Assembly: GCA_030144725.1 (NCBI GenBank)
Contig: JASKMD010000029.1
Span: 8,574,184-8,638,183 of the forward strand
DNA: 64,000 bases
Direction of reading: 5' to 3'
Source: Haematococcus lacustris
Lineage: Eukaryota > Chlorophyta > Chlorophyceae > Chlamydomonadales > Haematococcaceae
A program made the translations under genes and the position numbers. The notes under the pieces are model-generated. The model was not told the DNA's origin. It saw only the letters and a program-made list of their open reading frames with translations, and did not search any database. Positions 12,459 to 22,282 of the stretch are shown one piece after another (position 1 is the first letter of the stretch; each line of letters starts with the position of its first letter).

Positions 12459-12730
12459 CGAGACCGAGCCTCTTTCAACCACCTGAAACGACCCTAGCGA
12501 CTCCATTATCTAGTGTAATTGAGTTTGACGTAGGCGAAGCTCTATAGGCGCGGCGAAGCCGCGCAATGTGATGCTTCTTGTCACCTGCGATGGTGTTGGC
12601 CGGCTGTTACGTGTTCGTTGGCAACCACTTTTGTTAATACACCAGGTCGCTGCAGTTAACGATTCTTAAAACGAGGTCTATTAACGATTACAATTGAGTA
12701 AAACTCAATTACACCATCTTTAAAACTTCC

Positions 12731-13483
12731 AGTTATATTATATAACTTATATACTACGTGATTTGTCGTGATCTACCGACAATGTACATCTGCGGGATGT
12801 AACATGCAACGTATCATTTTAACCATTGTCGTTACACAAAGCCGGACATTCCCTATCACCGCCGGGGCAACGTCCCAGATGTGCACTGCCCTCCTCAAAA
12901 CCTCAACCAACGTCCCTGATGACATGCCCACCAGCTCCACCAGCCTTTTCCGCGCATCAGCCTCAAATGCCCATTGAGCGCCGCCTAGCGCACAAGGACT
13001 GGCCCGTCAGCCTGCCTCTCGCCCGCTTGCGCCACCCCAAGTGTGTCTCAAAGTGCCTCTAGTTAAGGCGCTCCCAGCAACCTTCACCAGCCTGCCAGAT
13101 GTTACCAAGCGTGCTACATCACACCCATGATTGGGCCACTGCCCTTGACAACCAGCTGTGGTGGCACAATACTGCGGCTACGGTAGCTATGGCACCATCC
13201 GGTGCCGAACTGCGAGCTCAAGCGCACCCCGTGCAGCTACCCTACTGCATTAAACTTGCCTCATCATGCCAAGGGCAGACGAGCAGAGCCAGCCACAGTG
13301 GTTGAGCCTCAACACATTCAGCGCCCCAGCCTGTACACAACGCTGTGCATGGACATGGAGCAACTCAACGTGACACAATAGCCCCTCCCCTACCCCTCCC
13401 CTCTCCTCACCCAGACAGCGAAGGAGGCTGGAAAAACAGCGGGGCTAAGCGATGCAGTCATAGTGCCCAGGCCCTGCTGCTGC
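12731..13483. other. Intergenic next to EGY2 3' end; one coding-like stretch on the minus strand
   Basis: Minus-strand 13015-12790 contains AFEADARKRLVELVGMSSG followed by TLVEVLRRAVHIWDVAPAVIG, which has amphipathic protein-like composition, but no start, splice context or family was recognised. The rest holds nothing identifiable. Confidence 0.3.
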
Positions 13484-16400
13484 TCACAGAAACATCTGGC
13501 TGCCAGCGCCCACACCCAGGCCGTCAGCCAGCTCCGGCGCCATTGGCAGCAGCACCAAGATAGCGAGGACCAGCGCCAGACCTGTGGCAGCAGCCCTGCC
13601 CTCCCCTGTGGGGGTCACGTTGTCACGAATGTACTTCTCCGCCTCACGCTGGCACACGATGACGTAGAGGCCGTAGGGCAGGGCCAGGCTGGAGCCCAGC
13701 AGGCCCAGGCCCAGGCCCAGGTAGGTGAACAGGGAGGACAGCGCCAGGCCCTGATTCCCAAAGGCTGATTGAAACATGCGCCCGCCGTCTGTGCTGCCCA
13801 CAGGCAGCAGCTGCAGCGCCTGGGCCACCAGCCCACACCAGCCCGCGATCACCAGGGGGGACACCAGCACCTGGGTGGACAGCAGGAGCAGCATGTGGTG
13901 GCAAGGCGGGCGTGATAGGGGCGGCAGCAGCAGCAGCAATGGCAGCAACTGCAATGCCAGCTTGCTGACGGTAACGGATATGCATGCAATAGAGTGGGTG
14001 GTAGGATACGGTGGGGTGGGGTGGGGAGGGGTGGGGTGGGGTGGGGTGGGGTGGGGTGGGGTGGGGTGGGGTGGGGTGGGGTGGGGTGGGGTGGGGTGGG
14101 GTGGGGTGGAAGGGGGTCCTTGGGGTGGGCACGGCCATCATGACAGCTTGCCACCATTTACCAACACCGATTCGCAAGGCAGAGCCAGCTGGGTAAAGGT
14201 AGTGAGCAGGTGCGGGCAGATCTGTGCCCCACCCCTACCTCAGCGCTAGCCAAGGCCTGGTCGCCCAACACTGCCCTCACAACACTGCCCAGCAGCAGGC
14301 TGCCTTGGAACAGCTGGGCAGGCACAGGCACCTGCAGGACACACGCAGCACCACAGCCTGCACAACAGCCACCTGCACAGCCCATACATGCAACATCTAG
14401 CCGCTGTTCAGCATTAAGCAGCGCACAGGCACGCCAGCAGTGTTTCTGTATACTGGTGCATGCTATGACGAGCCCCATTGAACAACTGGCATTCCTGGCA
14501 GCCTGTCATACAATGCTCCTTATGCACTTGCTTGCTTGCTTTGCTTGCTTAGGCAACTGTGAACCAGTGTGATAACAGGAGCAAGCACATGCACCAGGTG
14601 CCTAAGGACTAACAGTTTGAAGCAGCTTCATGCCATCAGCCACTGGCAAATCCACACCAATTCTGCTGCAGCAATGCGCTGCCCACACGGCCTCACCATC
14701 AGCTCAGCGGCCAGGTTGCCTGAGGTGCTCTGCATGAGGCCTACGCCCAGCAGCACTGTGGCCATCAGGCAGCCGGCCAAGGGACCTGCAGCGGCCACGT
14801 CCCACAGGGCCAGGCGGTCCTGCAGTCACATGGGGGATCAGGCACCAGGCAGCAGGGTCAGGGGTGCAGGGCAGCAGGGTTAAGGGCGCAGGCAGCAGGG
14901 TCAGGGGTGCAGGCAGGATGGAAAGGCTGAAGGTGGTGGCTAGAGCTACCGTTCTATCATCATCACCAGCTGCCTGACTCCCACTCAGCTGCCTCCACAC
15001 CTGTGCCTCTGCACTCCCCATCCCCTCTCCTCTATTCCCACCCCCCTTCACACCACCTGCTGCAGCCTTCCTGCCACAGCCTTCCTCACTACCCCCTATC
15101 CCCTCCCCCCTCCCCTCCTCCCAGGACCATGCAGCAAGGGGAGGGGTTCAGGCAGCAGAGGTACCCTGCCTTACCCTGCCTTCTCTTCATACCCTGCCTG
15201 ACCCCTCCTCCAAGTCTCCTCTATGACCCCATGACCCTGACAGCTTCCCCATGACTCTCCCGCCCTCACCTTGAGTAGTGAGGTGATGGGGGTGATGCCG
15301 CCAAACGCGCCTACTTGAAAGTTGGGCACAAAGAAGGTGGGACCCAGTCTCACTGACCGCATCCAAGCCTGCACACACGATGCACCATGCTGGCTGATGT
15401 CCCTGCAGCTAAGATGACAGCAGCAGCAACTACATGGCTGCCCCACTTGCTGCTGAGACCACTGCTGTGCCCACATCTCCCATCTACTGATCGAGGGCTG
15501 AAGAAAGGCAAGGCCAGTTTGCTGGTGTTCAGCAGAGACATGGCCTGGCATATCATCACCAAAAGCAAAGTAAATAAAACCATAGCAAACATTTAAATTT
15601 GCATCAGACTATTGCCCCATAAATCTGTAGTGTGCTGTACTTGGAACGTGGCTAGCGCCACATGCACACCCCTGTTGCTGAGCCTACCCCTGACCCCACA
15701 GCCCACGCACCGCGACACGATGCCCCACTTCATGCACCACATTCACACCCAGCACCGCACTGAAGATGGGCACCACTGTGTTGAAGTAGGCGGTGGGGTC
15801 CCAGGTTTCAAGCCCCGGCGGCAGCACATCGCTCTCAAAGTTTGCTGGGTTGGAGAAGAACTCCAGCGTCTCCTTGGGCAGCTTGGTGATGTTAGCGGCC
15901 AGGGCCAGTTGTCCACAGCTGCCGACAAACAGCAAGGCCAGGACGAAGGCCACCACCTGCTGCCAGCCATTTGTCTGCAGCCAAGCAGATGGGGTGGGTG
16001 CGTGGTTGGGTAGGTGGGTGGGGGTGGGTGGGTGTGAGTGTGGGTGGGTGAGTGGGTGGGTAGGGGCATCTCTTGACAGCAGCTGGCCAGGTTGGGAGTG
16101 CTCTGCTCAAAGCCTAGTCCGCACACACACACACACAAGACTGGAGCGTATGTACACACACACACACACACACAAGAGACTGGAGCCATCAAGCCTTGAG
16201 GTTCAACCGTCAGCAAGGCAAATGCAAAGGACTTCTGGGGCTGGCTACCTAATCACCAGGTGGTAAGCCCCTCCCACTCCCAGCTCACCTCCGGTACTAC
16301 CTACCAGGCCCCCTTCGAAGACACGGTGCAGCTGTAATAGGCTGAACACATACCTACTCTGGTCACCCTGCCCTGCACCTCCTCCCACCCTCCACTCATC

Positions 16401-17870
16401 CCTCAGCTACCCCTGCCTCTGAGGCCCTGTCACCTGGGGGGGCGTGGCCTGGGCAGCAGGGACCAGCTGGAAGGCCACCCGGGGGGTGTTCAGCAGCTGC
16501 GCCTGAGCCGCAGCCCCTGAGGGCCGTGCCCCGCGACTGCTGTCTCCCCCTAACCGCGCGCTGCTGCTGCTGCCCACCCCCTGCGCCGCCTCTGCAGCTG
16601 CATCTTCCACCATCAGCAACTCGTACTTGTCCCCAAACAGCTCGCGCACCTGCGACCCACCATCACCACGCACACAGCGTGCACAGTGTGTCGCAAAGGC
16701 ACCACAGCCATGACAGCACACCTCTGTGCCCTGCCTTCGTGGAGATGGACCATGCCTCCACGCGCCTTGCTGTATTGGGCACTCTGGGTCTAAAGGACTA
16801 GCACTAAACAGCACCCACCATGCTGGGCACCTTGCTTTGGCTAGGCCAGACTTGTGTGAACCAATCCCAGTGACCACCACAGCGCCAGCAGCTGTGCAGT
16901 CTTAAGGTAAGGATGCCATACAGGTGTGGAGGCTGGGGCTGCTATGTGCCTGCCATGCCAGTGGTGTATGGCGTACCATGCATTGGCCAGTGCTGTCAAC
17001 TATGCAGTACTGGCACACAGGACTGTTGCACTGCCAGCTGCCGTGATGGCCTACAGCACGAGGCTGTGAGGCCAACTTGGTGCATTTCTAGACCTGCAGC
17101 ACAGCCAGCCTACCAGACCTGGGTTGACTAGCCCTCACCTTGGCAGAGATGTGCTCATACACCTTGGCCCTCTCATCCCTCAAGTTGCCCCTGATCAGCA
17201 GGCCGCTGCGCTCTGCCTCAGAGATGGTCTGCGTCTCAGTGACCCAGAAAGTCTGGGGGCCAAAGGCTGCCTCCTTCAGACGCTTGATGTCCTCCTTGCT
17301 CAGGGTCTCTGCTGGCTTCACCAGCGTCTGCAACAGGCTCTCAAACTCCTTGCGCAGCTGCTGTTGCTCAGACTCTGACTGACTGGAGCCTGGCTGCTTA
17401 GACTGCTCGTCCGCTAGCTTGCGCGCCTTCTCTATGATTTTCTGAAACTGGCCTTCCAGCTCTTCTTTCATGGGGCCAGCTTTGCGGCTATCCCCTTGTA
17501 GGTTTGCAATGCGCTGTGACTCGGCCTCAGCCAGCTGTTGGAGAGCCTGAGATGATATGCTGATGTTGGTGCCGCTACTTGATGATGAGGCTGAGCTTGG
17601 GTCTGACCCCCCATGCTTGGGGCTGGGCTCCTCCTGGATGCCCAGCAGGGCATCTAGCCCAGTCAGGGTCTTCACAATGCGAGGGCTATCAGCTGTGGCT
17701 TGACTCCCGCCACCGCGCTTGTCGTCATCGTTGTCCAGGGCGGCCACGCGCGTGCCCCGCCACAATAATGTGCGGCCATGTAGCTGGATGTGGCGATGGT
17801 GCAGCTGCCGGTGGCCGGCTTGGCAGGCTTGTGGCCTGCCGGAACTCGTGCACGGTGCGGAGGTCAGCAT
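13484..17870 (-). CDS. EGY2: EGY2-like chloroplast site-2 protease (intramembrane zinc metalloprotease)
   Basis: Intramembrane metalloprotease of the S2P/M50 type, chloroplast in plants. Seven exons join in phase: 17870-17139, 16649-16434, 15974-15711, 15368-15270, 14819-14697, 14331-14239, 13870-13484; about 637 residues. ATG 17870 is the first methionine in frame. Order: basic transit-like N-terminus and Ser/Gln-rich acidic region, FWVTETQTI and GNLRDERAKVYEHI, LFGDKYELLMVED, hydrophobic segment, zinc site HEVGH, FFVPNFQVGAFGGITPI, AAAGPLAGC, LFQGSLLLG, SPLVIAGWCGL, then LPVGSTDGGR, the DG metal-ligand motif. Both zinc motifs are kept, so it should be active, unlike EGY3. Segment order and spacing match plant EGY2 better than EGY1. 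Confidence 0.88.
14010..14110. repeat. (GGGGT)n pentanucleotide array in EGY2 intron 6
   Basis: About 20 nearly perfect ggggt/gtggg units in a row. The G-rich strand is the plus strand, opposite to EGY2 transcription. It resembles a G-rich telomere-like array but is internal and 5-bp, not the 7- or 8-bp algal telomere unit. Confidence 0.95.
16005..16175. repeat. GGGTGG and CA-dinucleotide microsatellites in an EGY2 intron
   Basis: Runs of gtgggtggg at 16005-16060, then two CA runs near 16124-16136 and 16155-16172 separated by agactggagcgtatgta-like sequence. Simple repeats only. Confidence 0.8.
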
Positions 17871-18181
17871 AGGAGCGAACAGACTCCTTGTGTGCAACCT
17901 GCTCCACAGGACTGCTGTTACGTTCCAAGGAAGCGGCTCGTGCTACTGGTCGATGTTTCGCGGAAGGGCAGGTGGCGAGGTTCTAGATCACCTTGCAGAG
18001 AGCCAGATACAACCTCAAGCTACAGCGCCAACGTGCAGCCAGGTACTCCACGGGAGTCGCGTAAGGATTTAACCGATACGACCTTTTTCGGTTGCTTCTT
18101 CTTCAGGTTTTTCCCTCAGCAGCTCATTGCTCCGCACAAGCACCACAGGCTCTCACTTACCTCGACGTATCTGTGGCAACC

Positions 18182-18831
<650 letters not shown>

Positions 18832-19000
18832 GAAGCAGCGTTTCTCTGAGATGTCAGCCTGTTTAAGCCGATCAGCTGCTCTGATCAGGCGTGTACCCAA
18901 GCTGTCACCACTTAACATCCAGCAGCAGCCATGCTAGCTGCAGTGTTATTCAGTGGCACGACTGATCAGCATCACAAGACTCATGCCAGCTGATATGGCC
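18832..19000. other. LC8 3' flank
   Basis: Presumed 3' untranslated and intergenic sequence of LC8. No repeat or second gene seen. The duplicated VPS51 tail begins abruptly at 19001. Confidence 0.5.
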
Positions 19001-19545
19001 AGCTCGCCTGCATTGTTACAAGAGACGCAGTATTTGAGAGTGTTAACCATCCAGCATAGCCAGGCACCTGTCTAGTACAGCAGGCTCCAGGAGTGTTGGG
19101 TCAATTGCGCGTTCCACACCAGCACTGACTACTTCATCCAACAGGCTGTCCACCACCTGCACAGTGCAATGCACAACATTGTAAGGCTTTGCTGCAGCCG
19201 TTGTACGATATCTTTTGCCTTCCATCCGTCAGCCTCACCTGCTGTGCTCGCCCTGCCGTGCACCATCTCAGCAGCGGATGCAAGTAATGGCAGTCCAGCT
19301 GCAACTGTTGTGTCCAGCCCTGCTTAGGGTCTGAGGTCGAATGCACTCCAACAGGGACTTCAACCCAGCACCGGCTATTCCTGATAAAATGGAAGCCTGT
19401 CAGAAGTATGGAAGACGCATCAGTGAAGCTCAGTACTTAGTTTTCGTGAATCCCTTCTCTGCTGGCTGGGGCGTGACCTTCCTTGAGAGAACTGCAACGG
19501 GCCACCAACCACCTTGACCTTCTCCCGTAAGATCTCTGCCAGGTT
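19001..19545 (-). pseudogene. Duplicated 3' end of VPS51 (truncated copy)
   Basis: Matches 22241-22785 over about 545 bp with scattered substitutions and indels. It contains the last VPS51 exon (stop at 19045-19043), the exon before it, both introns and part of exon 13. The exon-13 donor has changed from CAG/GTAAGG to CAAGGAAGG, so that junction cannot splice normally. Exons 1-12 are absent. Its TGTAA poly(A)-type signal is kept at 19020-19016. The copy at 22241 is contiguous with the rest of VPS51, so this one is the derived copy. Confidence 0.85.
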
Positions 19546-19589
19546 CAGACCACTGCTTCCCATGCCGTTTACCATGTTTTACTAGGTGG

Positions 19590-20138
19590 GTGGCAGAGGT
19601 AGCCATGCATCGTAGTCTGCTGGGGCTGGCGGCCAGGAGGACGGCTGGAGTAGACTCAATAGGGAAGGGGGAGCAGGCAGGCTGCCCCTGGAGAATAGGG
19701 TGCGGTATACCCTGTTTGGCTGGCAGGGTTAGTGTGCTAGGGTGCCCGGTAGTGGCCCCCCGCAGGCCCCCACAGGCCCCCCGCAGCAGCCAGGCAGCAG
19801 CCTCAGAGCCTGGGCCCAGCACACCCCAGCCAGCCAAGCGCAGCAAGCGCACCAAGGCTGAGCCAGGGGCAGCTGAGCCCACCAAGGGCAAGGGCAAGGG
19901 CAAGGCTGCCAAAGCCAAGCCAGCACCGCAGCCAGGCAGGTGGCTGGACAGGGACTGCAATGCAGCGCTGAACATGCAGCGCATTGGGGAGAGCAGGTGG
20001 CGTCCGCTGGAGCTGTGCTTCTGGCCAGACCAGGGAGCTCTGCCAGCCAAGGGCAAGGAGTACCCTGAGCATGGGTACAAGCGGGTGCGAGACAAGCCCC
20101 CCAAGGCCCAGGAGCAGCAGCCTGCTGAGGCACAGTAG
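19590..20138 (+). pseudogene. Fanzor (TnpB-like) C-terminal fragment A
   Basis: An open frame of 182 codons whose last ~130 residues read as a Fanzor tail: PVVAPRRPPQAPRSSQ, a Lys/Gly-rich linker (KGKGKGKAAKAKP), then WLDRDCNAALNMQRIGESRW, the final RuvC block with catalytic Asp in DRDCNAALN, and RPLELC. It ends PPKAQEQQPAEAQ then TAG. RuvC I and II are missing, so it is a fragment, probably only the last exon; residues before PVVAPRR look like intron read-through. Fanzors are eukaryotic relatives of the RNA-guided nuclease TnpB carried by transposons. The CxxC zinc pairs usual before this block are not visible. Confidence 0.75.
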
Positions 20139-20896
20139 TGTGTGCCCCCCTCCTCTTGAGCTGTCATCAGCTTACAATTAGTGCATGTTTTGTCATGCCA
20201 ACTCTACGGCAGACAGCACCGCGCGACTGGCAGACAGCACCCCATGGCAACAGCCGCCCTCACACCTGCCTGCGCCCCTTGCGCCGTGGGGGTGCGGGCT
20301 CGGCACTTTGTCACAGCCTGCCCCACTGGCAACGCTTTATCCAGCCAGCTGCAAAACAGCGGGTGGGAGTTTGCAAGCAGGGTAGAGACAGATGGGGTCA
20401 GCATCTCTGTGCACTTCATGCGCAGCCAGGCAGTCAAGGAGGCAGTGGAGCTGGCAGTCATAGGGCGCCAGCTCACAGCCACCAGCGACTTCAACCCAGC
20501 CACCCACATAACAGTTGGGGTGGACCCAGGCTTCACCTAGGCCATCAAGGCAGCGCATGCACAGCGGGACCCAGACACAGGCCAGGTGCTGAGGTTGTGG
20601 GAGTGGGAGCTGACCAAGGGGCAGCTGAAACATGACAGCGGGCTGACCAAAGCCAAGCGGGACACAACTTGATGGTCAGCTGCCATCCAGCCACAGCTGC
20701 AGCAGCTGGCACCACCCTGGACAGCCTCAAGGCCCACATCCACGCCCTCAAGGCCACCTGGGGGGCGCTGTGGGAGGAGTACCTCAAGCCACGCTGGCGC
20801 CGGCAGCGGTCGGGGCTGCACCATGCCCAGGAGCGCGTTATTGAGGGCTTCTACAAGAAGATATGGCCTGATACTTGACCCTCACCCTCACCCTGC

Positions 20897-21177
20897 TGAC
20901 CTGACCTGACCTGACCTGACCTGACCTGACCTGACCTGACCTGACCTGACCTGACCTGACCTGACCTGACCTGACCTGACCTGACCTGACCTGACCTGAC
21001 CTGACCTGACCTGACCTGACCTGACCTGACCTGACCTGACCTGACCTGACCTGACCTGACCTGACCTGACCTGACCTGACCTGACCTGACCTGACCTGAC
21101 CTGATCTGACCTGACCTGACCTGACCTGACCTGACCTGACCTGACCTGACCTGACCTGACCTGACCTGACCTGACCT
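20897..21177. repeat. (CCTGA)n pentanucleotide array
   Basis: About 55 nearly perfect ctgac units with one C-to-T variant near 21105. It ends ctgacctgcag, which forms a good splice acceptor before GTGGTGGAAGGG, so the array probably grew inside an intron of Fanzor gene B. Confidence 0.96.
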
Positions 21178-21591
21178 GCAGGTGGTGGAAGGGATGAAGT
21201 GGATGTCATGTCAGCACTACGACCGGGAGAGGGGAGTGGTTAATTAGGAGTTAGGGAGTGGTTAGTTAGAGAGTTAGGAGCGGGCTGCTTCAGCCAGGGT
21301 GGGTGGAAGGCCAATGCGGTGCAGGAGGGGTTTCGCAAGGTGGTGGAGCAGCCTAGCAGGCCCAGTGCGGTTGACAGACCTGACAGGCTGGTGATTGTGG
21401 ATGAGTTCCGCACCAGCCGTGTCAGCTCCTCTGCACATGCCCCCCAGCCTTGTGAGCTGCACCCGCCACGTGACCGGCCTAGGCCCGAAGACTGGGTACC
21501 CCCAGCTGGCCAGGTCATCCAGCGGCTGGTGCGCCCAGCCCAGAGCCAGCAGCATGGGGAGTATGTGCGGGGCCTGCTGTGGTGCCATCAT

Positions 21592-21620
21592 GGGCGGCAC
21601 CTCATAATGAGGTGCCGCCC
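21592..21620. repeat. Perfect 14+1+14 palindrome
   Basis: gggcggcacctcat, a, atgaggtgccgccc. It sits where the Fanzor B frame is broken between the RuvC II segment (GLLWC) and the Pro-rich linker, so the inverted copy probably caused the break. Confidence 0.95.
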
Positions 21621-22041
21621 AACCCCCCTCCCCCTCCCCCAGCCCAGGACCCCCTTGCCCAGGACCCCCTTGCCCCTGCCCAGGACCCCCCTCCCCCAGC
21701 CCAGGACCCACCTGCCCAGGAGCCCCCACCTCCCCATGCCCAGGACCAGCCCCCTGCCCAGCCCCCACCTGGCCCAGTCCCACCACCCCAGGCGCCCCCA
21801 TGGGGCAGGTGGCTGTACCGGGACACCAACGAATGCCTGAACTTGCAAAGCATTAGGGGGAGTGTGCAGCGCCCACTGGAGCTGTGCAGATATGAGGGCT
21901 TGTAGGCTCTGCCCCCCATTGGCGAGGAGTACCAGCAGCGCTACAAGCTGGTCAATGACCCACTGCCCAAGGGCAGGCAGCGGCTGCACCGGGCTGCAGA
22001 GTACCGGCGGGGCATTGATTGGCGGGCCCGCAACAATGCAT

Positions 22042-22240
22042 AGGCCCTAGTAGATTACACAGGCTGATAGTTTTAATGGGGTGCCCAGTGGTCTAGGGGG
22101 GAAGTGCCACCGGAGTGGGGGTTGTAGTCATCAAGGGTGCAATCGAGGATGCTTGAACTTGATTGGGGTAGCTGAGTGAGATTACCCACATGTGAACATG
22201 TTGTTCCGTTTTGAATGAGTTTTATTTGGCTGCTAGGACT
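22042..22240. other. Spacer between Fanzor B and VPS51 3' end
   Basis: No gene. It holds gtgcccagtggtctaggggg and, 40 bases on, gggtgcaatcga, which faintly recall tRNA A and B boxes; no full cloverleaf could be drawn. In TnpB-type elements this position, just 3' of the ORF, is where the guide RNA is encoded, but nothing here proves that. Confidence 0.3.
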
Positions 22241-22255
22241 AGCTCGCCTGCATTG

Positions 22256-22260
22256 TTACA
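22256..22260 (-). promoter_or_regulatory. TGTAA polyadenylation-type signal of VPS51
   Basis: TGTAA on the minus strand 23 bases after the VPS51 stop (22283). TGTAA is the usual poly(A) signal of volvocine green algae. The VPS51 duplication block ends about 15 bases further on, near where cleavage is expected. Confidence 0.6.
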
Positions 22261-22282
22261 AGGGACGCAGTATCTGGGAGTG

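Larger units (their letters stand above)
11105..12730. mobile_element. AT-richer nested palindromic repeat block (unclassified element remnants)
   Basis: At least three inverted pairs are nested: 11171-11210 with 12660-12715 (gtctattaacgattaca core), 11770-11795 with 12502-12526 (aaactcaattacactagataa), and about 11803-11900 with 12295-12405 (about 100 bp, including an exact shared run from cctaaaacgacccgcg through ccattatctactacgt). The phrase gtgggttacagcgtgac occurs as a direct repeat near 11140 and 12277. The second pair reads CACTA inward and TAGTG outward as in CACTA elements, but the flanking CTCAATTA is inverted too, so those termini are doubtful. No transposase is visible. Confidence 0.6.
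20181..22041 (+). pseudogene. Decayed Fanzor (TnpB-like RNA-guided nuclease) gene B
   Basis: Pieces in order: 20181-20540 with GWEFASRVETDGVSISVHF and RuvC I (THITVGVDPGFT), closed by TAG where sense sequence continues (AIKAAHAQRDPDTGQVL); 20669-20878 in another frame (LKAHIHALKATWGALWEEYL, then RSGLHHAQERVIEGF); a CCTGA array; 21319-21620 with RuvC II (RLVIVDEFRTSRVSS, catalytic Glu); and 21579-21905 with a Pro-rich linker and RuvC III (WLYRDTNECLNL), closed by TAG, with coding-like ALPPIGEEYQQRYK after it to 22041. At least two nonsense changes and two frame changes make it dead. Its RuvC III differs from fragment A, so two Fanzor subfamilies are present. Confidence 0.78.

Noticed and set aside
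11775..12524. CACTA-superfamily element with CACTA...TAGTG ends
   Set aside because: The inverted match extends outside the CACTA motif and the 3-bp flanks (TTA, TAA) are not a direct duplication; no transposase.
20897..21177. CRISPR-like array
   Set aside because: It is an uninterrupted 5-bp simple repeat without spacers.
22078..22155. tRNA-like A and B box motifs after Fanzor B
   Set aside because: No seven-base acceptor stem or anticodon arm could be drawn; resemblance is too weak to call a tRNA or SINE.
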